Assembly: GCA_902806575.1 (NCBI GenBank)
Contig: CADCXD010000001.1
Span: 1,860,001 to 1,924,000, forward strand
DNA: 64,000 nt
Source of the DNA: Jackrogersella multiformis
Lineage: Eukaryota > Ascomycota > Sordariomycetes > Xylariales > Hypoxylaceae
Direction: 5' to 3'
Under the pieces are notes generated by a model. It did no database searches. It had not been told where the DNA came from and saw nothing but the letters and a program-made list of their open reading frames with translations. Positions 34,511-45,199 of the stretch are shown here, in pieces. The position numbers and the translations under genes were made by a program. Each line of letters starts with the position of its first letter. Position 1 is the stretch's first letter.

Positions 34511-34834
34511 CTACACAAAACGACGAGGCATACAAATCATACATATATCCTGTGCGTATCCTGAACAGTGGGAATTGCAGAATGACTCTTCAACGACATT
34601 GCTTGATGGGGGAGCCGAGACTCCGCATAAGCAATCGGTGGCATTCGTGACGGCCATCACGGCCATGTCTGAGGCGCTACATATTGATTGACAGTAACCG
34701 ACGGACTGATATATGTTTCGAATATTAAACTCGAGATTCGCCGACGAATCAAAGCAACCTTTATATGTGAGAGAGTGTGTTGACGACGCGAAGATCGCTA
34801 GGACGACGAAGATGGAGGTTAGCTGAGATATCAT
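34511..34834 (-). CDS. Small secreted single WSC-domain protein
   Basis: This is a single exon of 107 codons, with start chosen at the ATG directly before a signal peptide (LTSIFVVLAIFASSTHS). The frame extends upstream to 35023, but that part is low-complexity His-Pro and belongs to the 5' UTR. The rest is one WSC domain: YKGCFDSS, GYCQSICSAS, DCLCGVSAPP and CNSHCSGYAQDIC, with the eight expected cysteines (27, 48, 52, 68, 70, 86, 90, 98) plus an extra C101. WSC domains bind glycans at the cell surface. The normal ending (GG...FSVY) is replaced by MICMPRRFV, so the domain may be slightly shortened or end-degraded. Confidence 0.75.
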   Translation of the reverse strand: MISQLTSIFVVLAIFASSTHSLTYKGCFDSSANLEFNIRNIYQSVGYCQSICSASDMAVMAVTNATDCLCGVSAPPSSNVVEESFCNSHCSGYAQDICMICMPRRFV

Positions 34835-36192
34835 ATTTGCGGTTTGGTGTAGTAATTGACGAGGACGAGGATGAGGATGAGGATGAGGGAATGGGTAACT
34901 GAAGAGAAGCTGGCCACTTATACATACTGGCATAGCTGCCCAGGTGGAAATAATATCGCTGCCTGGAAATGAATGCTTACTCATTACCATCCTAGGAGAG
35001 TTGTAGATCATTGGTTCGACCAATAGAGTGTAAGATGAGTTGGCGGCTCATCGCATGATCTAAGCCTCATTACGTAGATTGTCCTACTCAAAATCGGTGA
35101 AGGTATGCATCGGGGAATTTATCTAGATAATTAGGTACCTGTTAAACTGACTGTTGACAGCTTCCATGCCTCGAACTAACGCAGGGGACCGGGATGCCTA
35201 AATATTTCTAGTATATTTCTACCTACCTAGCAGCTTGGTAGAGTAGAGTCAGTCCAGCGTCTCTAACAAGTCAGTTTGATATTTTGGTTCAACTGATCAA
35301 CCCAGTTAGCTTCCTATTTCGAACTGGTTGTCCACCAGTTAAAAGTGAGGCTATGCAAACCCATATATATACCCGTCTTCCCGTCCCCCCCCCTCTTATT
35401 GCCCTTGTGTTCTTGGATGTACTATATTTCGGATACCGTTTGAGTTCTCGTCATAACTACTGGTGGTGTGTAGTTTTGGCGTTTGCGTTGTTGAAACTAC
35501 GGTATACACGATTCGAGGGAAGGCTCCTTTGATTTTGATTATATCATCAGTTCAGTTTAGAAAAGGCACCAGTCAATTCAAGAATCTCGATAACCTGAAC
35601 TGACTTGACTTGGAACTGTTGGTGACGCTGAAGTACACACTCTTTCGATACACGCATATGTACTTAAGTGAAGGTAGGTAAGTGGTAGAAATTAACATCT
35701 AGGGGGGTACGGAATACGGAATACATTGCACAGTGTTAAAACTTTATAGTATCGTAAGTTGGAACCATAGAGTCGAGTCTGGAAGAAGTCCGGGCCCACA
35801 TTCCGGTGGGAAGTACCGTGTAACTGGGCTGAACCATCACCCCAGACATGATCAAATGACCAATGAGCGTCGAGGTAAAACCAATCATTATTGGTAAGAA
35901 CCTAGCTTATTTCCTAAAACGGGATAGTATGACGTAGAGCATAGAGCATGGCTTGAAGACCAGAACCTTAAGGCATTGTTTCGACCTGTAGCCCCTCGTA
36001 GCCCCCCGTAGCCCCCGTAGCCTTAAATAGAATCTTCTCCCCTCTTTTGAAGTCTATCTCCTTCTTCTTCTAGACAACTATTCTCCTCTTTGACGAAGAA
36101 TCCTACGAATTAGACAAGCCAACAGCCTCTTACACACCTACCTAGGTAACTAAAGATATTTCCATCCGTATCAACTATCTCAACCCGCAGTC
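34835..36192. other. Intergenic region with promoter repeats
   Basis: Divergent promoter region of the WSC gene and the Cys-Pro repeat gene. GATGAG repeats occur at 34858-34888 and four GTAGCCCC repeats at 35988-36022. No gene seen. Confidence 0.5.
35988..36022 (+). promoter_or_regulatory. Four tandem GTAGCCCC units upstream of the Cys-Pro repeat gene
   Basis: GTAGCCCC occurs four times with 0-2 base spacers, about 170-205 bp before the ATG, followed by TTAAATAG. The CCCCT core of the first unit matches the yeast stress-response element. It is likely a cluster of zinc-finger factor sites; this is inference. Confidence 0.45.
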
Positions 36193-36743
36193 ATGGCTTC
36201 CGCAGAAGTGTGCCCCGTAGTTGGAACCACCAACCACACCCTTCCACCCTCCCACCCCGACATCGACCTCTCCAAGCCAGGCCAGACTTGCCCGGTCGTC
36301 GGCGCCAAGTCGGAGCATCATACCAAGCTCCATCAGCACCCTTCCATCCCTAGCGGCGATATCTCTTCCACGACTACCCACTCTGTCGGCTCGGCCGATG
36401 CTCAGGCCTGCCCCGCGCTGAAGGGCGTCGTCAACGAGCCCAAGAGCAAGGAGATGGGTATGTATCTGCTTATATACTCCGAGTCTGGATAGCCTCCACG
36501 ACTCTTGTCTTACATAGTAATCGCTAACTTGGGATAACTCTTATAGACGACCGTGTATGCCCCGTAGTCGGACCCGTTACGACTGTCCTGCCTCCCCACC
36601 ACCCCAGCACGGCTAACAAAGCCGACGGGGATATCTGCCCTGTTACGAAGGCGAAAGTAGGACACCACAAGGATAAAGTCGTTGTTCATCCCGAGGTCGA
36701 AGGATCCTCGGGCGTGTGCCCTGTGACCGGAGCGAAACAATGA
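36193..36743 (+). CDS. Six-fold Cys-Pro motif protein (heme-regulatory-motif-like repeats)
   Basis: Exons 36193-36457 and 36547-36743 are joined by an 89-bp GT-AG intron, giving 153 residues. The protein has exactly six cysteines, each followed by proline: C7, C33, C73, C93, C119 and C146 (CPVVG, CPVVG, CPALK, CPVVG, CPVTK, CPVTG). Two cassettes align: CPVVG-x5-LPP-x-HP then CPV after 26 residues then AK-x2-HH (residues 7-43 and 93-129), each followed by an HP (H49-P50, H136-P137). There is no signal peptide or membrane segment. Short CP motifs flanked by His are the known heme regulatory motif (HAP1, ALAS), so reversible heme binding is a reasonable inference; metal or redox sensing is an alternative. 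I know of no characterised member. Confidence 0.8.
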
Positions 36744-37291
36744 GAGCTGATTGATCTATTCAACTTAAGAGCTCGCTCTACGGCTAGCAGCGAATTTACA
36801 ATCATTGTATAATACTACAGGTTGGCCGTATTGGCTTCACCCACCACACCTTGGTTAGGTATAGGGATTGTTTATTTCTGTACGAATAGGAAGTACATAA
36901 GTCGGCATGGACAGAACTCCATGCAATATCAACCCAGTTGTATAAGGGCGATCCATGTCTCGATCATGTATTCATTGGAGGACAGGATTCAACAGGGGAA
37001 ATTCCGCAAGCATTTCATTCATAAATCAACGGTATTGCATTAATTTCGTTGTAGGCTAAAAACAAACAAAATAACCAGTACGCCGAATTTCACGTATTCT
37101 GATCGTGTGTTCTGTAGACCCTGATGTGACGAATGGAAACTTTTCAAAGAAGCCAAGTACATTGAGTAGCAAGTTTAGAATGCAAATATCTCCCCCTCCT
37201 CTCCGTGCCCTGAAGTCAATCCTACCACGAGAAATTCAGAATGTCAGTTTTCCTAGCCAGTATGCCAATGTCATCATGCATGCAATCAATC
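36744..37291. other. Intergenic region, no gene seen
   Basis: 3' regions of two convergent genes. No coding signal. Confidence 0.5.
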
Positions 37292-39889
37292 TCAAGCCTT
37301 CTCCCCTAAATCGGCTGCTGTAGCATGCGTAAACATATCATGCTTCCAACCGTAAGTTCTGCGGAGTCGCAAGCCGTAGTGCTTTACGAAATGGTCCGGA
37401 ATCAAGCCGCCCCCGTACGGTTCGTTGAACAGGATGCTCTTCTCGACGTTCAATTTCTTCGAGGGCGTGAAGTGCCAGACGGATCCGAACATCTGCTCCG
37501 CCTTGAAGCCCACGGACATCATTGCCTGGACGAAGTCATGCCAGGGGACAGGTTTTATCTTAGTGACATCTTGTCCCTCGAGAAGCAGAATATTGAACGT
37601 CTTTAAGGCGCGCCTGGTAACCTTGAACGAAGGGGTAGGAGAATCCTCTGCTTCAGGAGCATCGGTTTTCGCGCCAGCCTTCCCTGTTCCTTTCTTATCA
37701 CTCTTCTTGTTCTCTGCCAAAGCTTCCAGCAGAAGCTGATCGAACGAGTCTTCCAAGTCGTCAGACTTCTTCCCCTTCCCCTTCTTGGTTTTCTTGGGCG
37801 CCTCTTTCCACGGCGGAGTTCTCTGCAACTCGCGAGCGAAGACGCTCTGGGAATATGGCGACAATGCATCCGCCTTCTTCAGATCGTAAAGGATGAGTTC
37901 CCAGAACTTGTCAAAGTCGGCTTCTGAAGCTCGCCGTGCCTCGACATTCTCCTTGGTGTGGGCATCTGGTACTGGATGAACAAAACTGCCTTTAGCACCA
38001 ATCTTGCTTGTCTCGATCACCTTGTTCCAGAATGGTATCTGCGTCTTGCGTAGATTCTCATTATGCTTATGCGTCTGTACGTAGTTCTTCTCGATCGTGG
38101 CTTTGTTGCGCTCAAAAAAGTATGGGCATCCCGAGCTCCAGGGGAGGAAACGGTCAAGATGCGTTACGCACTCGCCAATGATACCGTAGTTTGAGACGTG
38201 GCTAGCCACCCAGAAACTCAAAAATGATTTGGTTCGAGGTTCAGATTGAGTGAGCAAGGCTATCTCGGCGGTTACACCTCTAGCTCCCATAATTAACTGA
38301 AAACGCTCGTCTCCAATGCATTCAAGTAGCCGTACTAGATAATCACGGGATTTATCCGGGGGGATGGATTTCCTTCGACATATGTCTCGATCCATGGTGC
38401 GACGGCCTTGCGAACCCTTAGCACCACGATAGTAATTCTTTCGTAGGGGTGGCGAGCCGTACACACTTGGGGTGAAATCCGGGCCACCTAAGAGTAGCCA
38501 CGAGGAACGAGTCATAGTATAATACACTTCGAAAAAGGTCTGACACAATGGAGGTGGCAGAGACTTCGTAGGTGACACATCTTCTCGGTAGTGGTTGATG
38601 AGATGAAGTAGATGGGTGACCTTCTGATGGATGACGCTCAGGAGATCCACGCTCTCGATAGCTTCTGTGATGTGAGATCCAAATACCTTTCCCCGTAACC
38701 CAGACTGGCCATGGTCCAATGCTGGGTTATGATTGCCATCAGCATCGACTAACAGTTCTGACATGTTATCCAACCCGATCTTCATAGTTTGCACAAAGTA
38801 AACGGGGTCCTCTCTCAAAGACCATAGGTGGTCTTCTGCACTAGCTAGTTGAGCTCTAACGAGGGACTCTACTCGGGTGGAATTGAGATACCCTGGTACT
38901 TTATATTGATCCTCGAATGCTGCGATAGCGAGTACCTGGACTCCTTCGGCGTTGACCTTGGCTGAGACCTGCCCGGGTTGGGGCGGGCATGGCTGGCTTG
39001 TATCCATCAGTTCCACCGTTGGTATGTCATGGAGGATCAGCTGGCAGATCTTGACAAGAAATTCGTAAAGGCGATCTTGGACCTGTACGATCCAACAAGC
39101 ATCTCCTGGTCTGAACCACGCCCGAAGTGCCTCTGACCGAGTTTCTTCGTTATCTTCCCAAGGATAGAGCTGGCCATATGTCTCTGGCGTATTGCGTTCT
39201 TTAAACAGCACGAAGTGAGATTCCAGCTCCACTCTGTTCGATCGTCCAATTCTCATTGCGAAGGCTGCCGACGAAACGTCATAGGCAACAAATTTCGCGG
39301 GTGGATATCTTGCACGTCCGTTAAGCAGTAGTAGGATCGGCTCCGTCTTCTGTAGGTCTTCAAGGTTGATGGTTGGCCATTTCAACCATTCTATATCTAC
39401 TTGGTCAGATGCATCTGGGTTGTCGGCTAGAGTATGCCAGTATGCCATATCAGGGCGATGCATTGGTGCCATACCCGGCCAAGCTTCAAGTAGCAAAGCC
39501 TCGCGCTTGGCTCTGGATTTTTGAATCCAACGCTTTCCGATCGTCTTTTCGTAACGGCTAACGATCGTAAACAACGTATCCCAGTTCTTAAATATAGTTG
39601 CCGCTCTCGTTTCAATCCACTCTCGGCACTCTTCAACTGGAGGCCGATATGTTTCGGACATGCACTCTGCTAGATTCTGGGGATTTTCCGTCGGGGCTAC
39701 GCTTGCTTGATCTTGCGAAGAAGCTTCATCACCTTGGCGCAGGTCTTTGGGTTGGTTGATATCAAGATCCGCTGTATCGGCTACTTCTTGAGAAGCATCG
39801 TTATAGCTTGGGGGCGGATCTGCGAGATGACTGACGTCTGGGACCGCCGTGTCAGGTTCTTGGGGAGGACTGTCTTCCATCTTGGGCAA
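37292..39889 (-). CDS. Large fungal orphan protein, 865 residues
   Basis: This is one uninterrupted frame with start ATG at 39889. Residues 1-85 are acidic and disordered. Residues 85-600 are globular with many Trp and aromatic residues (CREWIETRAATIFKNW, KRWIQKSRAKREALLLEAWP). A Lys-rich segment near residue 700 (KKTKKGKGKKSDD) may be a nuclear localisation signal. The C-terminal ~120 residues (SFKVTRRALKTFNILLLEGQ onward) form a compact domain ending in YGWKHDMFTHATAADLGEKA. From memory, similar uncharacterised proteins occur widely in filamentous ascomycetes, but I cannot give a function. There are no membrane helices, enzyme motifs or introns. Confidence 0.85.
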   Translation of the reverse strand: MPKMEDSPPQEPDTAVPDVSHLADPPPSYNDASQEVADTADLDINQPKDLRQGDEASSQDQASVAPTENPQNLAECMSETYRPPVEECREWIETRAATIFKNWDTLFTIVSRYEKTIGKRWIQKSRAKREALLLEAWPGMAPMHRPDMAYWHTLADNPDASDQVDIEWLKWPTINLEDLQKTEPILLLLNGRARYPPAKFVAYDVSSAAFAMRIGRSNRVELESHFVLFKERNTPETYGQLYPWEDNEETRSEALRAWFRPGDACWIVQVQDRLYEFLVKICQLILHDIPTVELMDTSQPCPPQPGQVSAKVNAEGVQVLAIAAFEDQYKVPGYLNSTRVESLVRAQLASAEDHLWSLREDPVYFVQTMKIGLDNMSELLVDADGNHNPALDHGQSGLRGKVFGSHITEAIESVDLLSVIHQKVTHLLHLINHYREDVSPTKSLPPPLCQTFFEVYYTMTRSSWLLLGGPDFTPSVYGSPPLRKNYYRGAKGSQGRRTMDRDICRRKSIPPDKSRDYLVRLLECIGDERFQLIMGARGVTAEIALLTQSEPRTKSFLSFWVASHVSNYGIIGECVTHLDRFLPWSSGCPYFFERNKATIEKNYVQTHKHNENLRKTQIPFWNKVIETSKIGAKGSFVHPVPDAHTKENVEARRASEADFDKFWELILYDLKKADALSPYSQSVFARELQRTPPWKEAPKKTKKGKGKKSDDLEDSFDQLLLEALAENKKSDKKGTGKAGAKTDAPEAEDSPTPSFKVTRRALKTFNILLLEGQDVTKIKPVPWHDFVQAMMSVGFKAEQMFGSVWHFTPSKKLNVEKSILFNEPYGGGLIPDHFVKHYGLRLRRTYGWKHDMFTHATAADLGEKA

Positions 39890-41519
39890 GATTCAGCGAC
39901 GTGATGCTGAAAATGTATCAATAATGATTATTGAGATGAATCATAAATGATTCCAAAGAGTTGTTGATGAGTTAATGATTTTGGAAAGTGTGAAGAAGTA
40001 AGTACCTGGGTAAGTTTAGAAAAAGAAAATTTAGCCCAAGGGGGTTTTGAGTTATTGTTTATGAACCCGCATTATATTTCATAGATCTTTCCGGAATCTA
40101 TCGAGATATCGAGATGCCCTCTTGTTATTGTGGTCATCCAGTGGTGATGGCTCCTTCCGAGTCTAGCTCTTTATATCTTTTTCGATGCGTATAGGATATC
40201 ATGATAATATTAGTTTATTGAGGGAACATCCGGAGACGACGTCCATTATATGGGGTTTGTTCATTTTGTTCTCTTTCTTATCTGTGATTATAGATTACGC
40301 CGTCCTTAAAAACTAGACGGAATATGAATGGTTTAAGTTAGCTACCTAAGTTAAAAGATATTAAAAAAAAATGTTTGCGTGATACTAGTTAATAGATATA
40401 TTAAGTCGAATCTGTCTATCAGTCAGTTAAAATTAGTTGATTATTGGTCCAGGATTAGATTTCGTCGAGAGTATAATTTACGCCTTACTTCGTTTTGGCA
40501 ATTAGCATCGTAACTATAAGTATACCTATATGTGGTAGGTTTAACTAGGTACCTAGGTAGGTAGTTTAGTTTTATCTCTTTTAATGGAACTCGATACTTT
40601 TCGACTTAACTGTTAATAACGTAACATACCTGTACCTACCTAGGTATGTTTGATCAAATTGTGAATCGCACGCTTTCTTGCCCCATCACGATGAATACCT
40701 TTGATAGTGTTTCTCTTATGGTATTATTTCTTTTATTAACATTTTAATGTATAATTAAGGTAAGGTCAACTCGAATCAGCGAATATAATATGTAATAAGG
40801 CTTTATGATAATATATATAATAGCTTTATTTGAGATTATTTTGTCACAAAATGATGTAAATAACTTCATGGTTCTCCAAATTGGGCGGAGCGTTCTAAAC
40901 CTTCACTTTGGTTTTGCCCGTGACGGTCCTAGGCCAACCTAAGTAGTTTGAGAGTAAAAAATTGCCAGAAGTCTCGTTTGACACAACTTCGTCATCGCCA
41001 GTTGAACTTTCTAATCACTTTTTATGGTGTAATTAAATTTAAACATTTACATCTTCTAATGCAGTTTTGACATGCCAAGACTTCTAAATGGAAGAACTCG
41101 ACATGGGTCTAACAGCTAATGCAGGTACAGTTATAGTGTTTGTGGCGCTATTTCCAAAAAGGGAATATTATCTGTGGCTGGGATAAGGATTGGCCAATCG
41201 ACATGCATGTCTGTGTGTAAGACCGTGCAAGACCCTCACTTCCCAGCCACCGAAATACATGCATTAGACCCCTCCATCGACCCCAGATTGCGAATTAACA
41301 CTGCCTGCGTTTGCTTCCCAACCATCCAAATATCGTCAATTGTTATGTCCCAAGTCGCCCATAATAAAAGGTAATGTGTGTCATGGTAGATTCAGATCTT
41401 TACTCTCTCCTACTTCTTAGTTTTGTAGATCCTCCCCTCCTTCTCTCCTTCAAACTGTAAGGTGCAAAATCTCGCAGCCCTCAGCCGTCTCAAGCAAGTT
41501 TCTTGAGGTGTTGACCAAT
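39890..41519. other. Intergenic region, AT-rich, no gene seen
   Basis: Promoter of the orphan gene on the left and of the Ser/Thr-rich protein on the right. The ACTAGGTACCTAGGTAGGTAG block is at 40541-40566. Confidence 0.5.
40541..40566. repeat. ACTAGGTACCTAGGTAGGTAG block
   Basis: Another copy of the palindromic ACCTAGGT/GGTACC motif in gene-free DNA. Confidence 0.65.
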
Positions 41520-42197
41520 ATGCATCTAAATCTGCCGATCTCTTTTCTCGTTCTCTTTGCCATTGATTCCTCTTTGGCGTTGCCATTCATTACCCTGGGA
41601 ACGCGATCAACCAATTCTTTGGCGGCTCGGGCTACCTATTCCGTGGTTCCTATTGATGGAAGCGGAGGTGGCTCGGATCCCACCGAGACAATTATCGTGA
41701 CGCCGAGTCCAACTACAAAGACAGTTGTTGAGACATCTCCGCCAGTCACTAGCACGATAATAATTTCTGCTGACCCAACCACGCATACTGTCTCTACCAC
41801 AGTCTCTGTTATCGATATTCAACCCACAACCGACGTTGTAACAACTACCGTAACTAAAGACGACGATGCGTCAACCTCAATCTCACCTTACCCAAGTACG
41901 GAGCTTAGCATAACGCAGACATCTACGTCGTCTACCACGACTACAATCTTTTCGACCCCAACTCCCACACCAACTAGCACACTAGCCACCTCGGCTCCTT
42001 CACCGACAGTAACCTTGCCGCAACCTACGACCTCCGAGAGTCCCGCGAACTCCTCTTCCACAACTTCCTGGACAACGTCTGCTCCAGTGACAAGTTGGAG
42101 CTGGAGCTCGAGCACCTCTTACGATGATGGTTCATGGCACACGTCTTATCCTGCCTGGAACGGCACCGCGATTCGTCGGTTTGCTCGTCAACAATAA
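41520..42197 (+). CDS. Secreted Ser/Thr-rich cell-wall-type protein
   Basis: This is a single exon of 225 codons starting at ATG 41520, directly before a signal peptide (MHLNLPISFLVLFAIDSSLA). An Ala-Arg site near residue 36 may be a processing site. The remaining sequence is almost entirely Ser, Thr, Pro and Val, with repeats such as TPTPTPTSTLA and TSWSWSSSTSY, and no cysteine. This is typical of heavily O-mannosylated wall or mucin-like proteins. There is no hydrophobic C-terminal tail, so no GPI anchor is expected; it ends RRFARQQ. No enzymatic domain. Confidence 0.75.
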   Translation: MHLNLPISFLVLFAIDSSLALPFITLGTRSTNSLAARATYSVVPIDGSGGGSDPTETIIVTPSPTTKTVVETSPPVTSTIIISADPTTHTVSTTVSVIDIQPTTDVVTTTVTKDDDASTSISPYPSTELSITQTSTSSTTTTIFSTPTPTPTSTLATSAPSPTVTLPQPTTSESPANSSSTTSWTTSAPVTSWSWSSSTSYDDGSWHTSYPAWNGTAIRRFARQQ

Positions 42198-43601
42198 AAT
42201 AATGCGAGCAGCGCTCGATCACCGGGATTCCTTTAGCATTTTGTGATGGGACAATGAATTGTATGAATAGGACATATCATGCATAGAGAATTATGTAAGG
42301 AACATTATGGGAAGGTGGAATACAAAGGCTAATGTAATGTTTGAAGGCTGGACACTCAATCCAGTTTCGGAATGGAATAATGGATCTCACGCAACCCAAG
42401 CGCTGGAACGCGTCAACCCTCATATTTAATAGCGAGATGCTAGATATGAAAATAAATACAGCTAAAATAACATTATTCTGATCTTTAGACTATGACTCGT
42501 GGCCCAGACAATACACTCATTTTCGACCGCTGTCTACTTACATCAGTCTAACTCTGTGTTGCGTCTAAACTATATTGACAGATGTCTTCCTCTTCATCAA
42601 GAAAGTAATCATAGTGAACGAATTCCTTTTCTTATAGATAAACCACGGATATTTTCGTGTTAGCTTAGGTATTTAAATACATTAGGTACCTTTCTGTTCG
42701 GAAAGGGGGGATGAGATGGGTTAAAGAGGAGGCGAAACTACGCAGTATTGAATCGTAGTTTAATTCATTCATCATTTTAGGAAACCCCTTAAGATACAAG
42801 ACATAGATACCTGAAGATGAGACGATATGACCCCGCCTATCAATGCTCTTATAGGTAGCGATCACTTGATCCCGATTTCATTCCCGTTATGCTATCCGTA
42901 GGCCATTTCCTAAACGGGCAACATCTCTTAGACTGCAGCCAATCACGTCTCTTCGGTGTTCATCATTGACAAGGGTTGAAGTTTTGCTATTAAGCATATT
43001 CTCAATAACCTATGTAACCATCTAGTCTAATTTGCATAATGAACTCTGAATGCGTAAGTTAAGGTTACATCTCATTTGCTAGGGAATTCAAAGCAGTTAG
43101 GGATTCTAAGCAAGCGAGAGTACCTACCTAGATACCTAAATAATTTAGATAAATTAGGGGGGATGCTTCTCGGTGACAGGCTGCAGCGCATGCATTCATT
43201 GAGAGGTAAGTAGTAAAGCTAATAAGGCACTTAGCCTCTATTGAAATATTAGAATGTCATATGCTAGAAAACATGATAAAATATGAAGACGTCCATGATG
43301 AAGGGTTAATGCCTCCTTCTACAGTGAGCATAGTAGGGCTGGACAGGATGTCATTAAAGAAGAAATTGAGAGGAACTGACCTGAAATATTTTCGGTACTG
43401 ATGAGGATTAGGAACTAAAAGGACCAGGTATAAGTACCTAGGCAATTTAGCTCGTTGGATTCTACTTTATTAAAATGCAGCCGTTTTTCAAAACATTCCG
43501 TGATGGGCAATTAAAGGTGTCCCCAGTAAAATCAAGAGAAAATTCTCAATCAAAAGACATGAATGTTGACATACAATCATCGACTATATACTTCAGTACC
43601 T
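42198..43601. other. Intergenic region, no gene seen
   Basis: Convergent 3' regions. Minus-strand short frames near 42665 and 43257 have no support. Confidence 0.5.
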
Positions 43602-45199
43602 TCAAATCTTGCCACCATCCAGCTTGTAAACAGCGCTCCCGTTCATCGGCCGACTAACAACAATAGCCCCTTCCAAGTCTTTTTCACTTAGCTGTCTCTT
43701 GGAATAATACTTCTCGAGCAAGGCCTTCTTGATGTCCTCAATCTTATCAGCGGGCACCAAATGAACACTGCATCCACCCCAGCCAGCACCGGTCAATCGA
43801 CTGCCGTAGCTCCCAGCCTCGAGCGCGATTTTGCACAGCTCGTCGATTTCGGGACAGCTGCATTCATATACGTCCCGGCACGAGTCTTGGGTCTCGTTCA
43901 GTAATTTTCCGAGCTTGGCGTTATATTCAATTGTGTGTTCGGAGTCAGGAGCCTGTGCCGGGTCCTCAAGTAGGGACAGGAACTGGAGGACACGCAGAGC
44001 TTCGCTGAACACGTGCAACGCTCGCTGGCGAAGTTTGAAGTGCTCACCACGAACCGGGAAGCTGGACATGAAGCGAGCTTTCACATCTTCAACCGATGTG
44101 CCGATGCCCGAGGCAACTTCTTCTACGGTGTATCCCTGCTCTTGAGTGAGTGTGGACTTCGTTAGCTCGATCAATTCAGTAAGCTGTTCAGGCATCGACT
44201 TCTGGGTATCCTTGAAGTAATTTTGGTGGAATCCACGTATAGATACACCTAATGGGCCTGCGTCTTTGGGAAGCTCGGTTCCCTTGGGGCATAGCTTCGC
44301 ATTCAAGTACGCTGCTGCCATGCTACATTCAACAACCCGTAGGTTGTAGTGAATCGGGCCGGTCTCCTGCTTATTTGAAGTGACAAATGATTGCGCGACC
44401 ATAAAGCAGAGTTCGGGATTCGTTTTAGGGAAATACACCGGCCTCGCCGAGAGGGATGGGGTAAAAGAAACCAGGAGAGCGGATCCTCGCTCGGAGAATA
44501 CTGAAGCGGATTGGTCCATTCTGCAAATCATCAGTGACGTCAATACAATTGGCGGAAGCCGACTCACCCTCCGGAATTGACACCAACGGCTCGTTCACTC
44601 ACGATCGCAACCTCGGTCAGAGCCTTTTTATCAACATCACGCTCGCCGTTGGCAATCATGACAGCCAATGCGCTGGCGCTCACAAAGGCAGCGCTGGAGC
44701 TAAGGCCACCGCCGGCGGGCACTGTTCCGTCCATCAACACCTCCATACTTCTTGGTTTAAAATCATCTCCGTATTTCTTCCTCAGCAGCTGCAGCGCTCC
44801 TCTCAACCCGGATTTGAAGTAGTTGGTCCATTCATGTATGGTTGCATCAATCTCGACCTCGGAATACGACACGTCGAATTCACGAGTCGGGAACTGTTCA
44901 TTGTCGACGTTTGCTATCTTGATCTTGTAGGTGCCATCCCGAGAAGACTCAAGATCGGTAGACACGGCAAGAATGACATCGGGGGTCATTCCCATGGGCA
45001 ATACGGAGTAAAGAGAGTAGTCGATATGCTCGCCAATGATATTCACGCGACCTGGCGAACGCGACACAAACTGCGCGGGACTTCCATAAAGGGCTTGGAA
45101 CTTGTCGAGCAGCTTGTTCCAACGGACAGTCTGGTCAGCCAGAGCCTGCTGGGTGTAAATGTCCTGCAGCGCAGTGACAGTAGGTACAGGCCCCGACAT
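43602..45199 (-). CDS. gal1: Galactokinase
   Basis: Exons 45199-44568 and 44520-43602 are joined by a 47-bp GT-AG intron, giving 516 residues, the normal fungal length. Motifs: the galactokinase signature G50-R-V-N-I-I-G-E-H-I-D-Y61, the GHMP ATP-binding loop GGGLSSSAAFVSA, the third GHMP motif LTGAGWGGCSVHLV near the C terminus, and GVNSGGMDQSAS across the intron, which includes the catalytic aspartate region. It catalyses galactose + ATP to galactose-1-phosphate in the cytosol, the first committed step of the Leloir pathway. The other Leloir genes are not next to it. No Gal3-type deletion is seen in GGGLSSSAA, so it should be an active kinase. Confidence 0.96.

Noticed and set aside
34458..34691. 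Plus-strand frame opposite the WSC gene
   Set aside because: Mirror of the Cys-rich coding sequence on the other strand.
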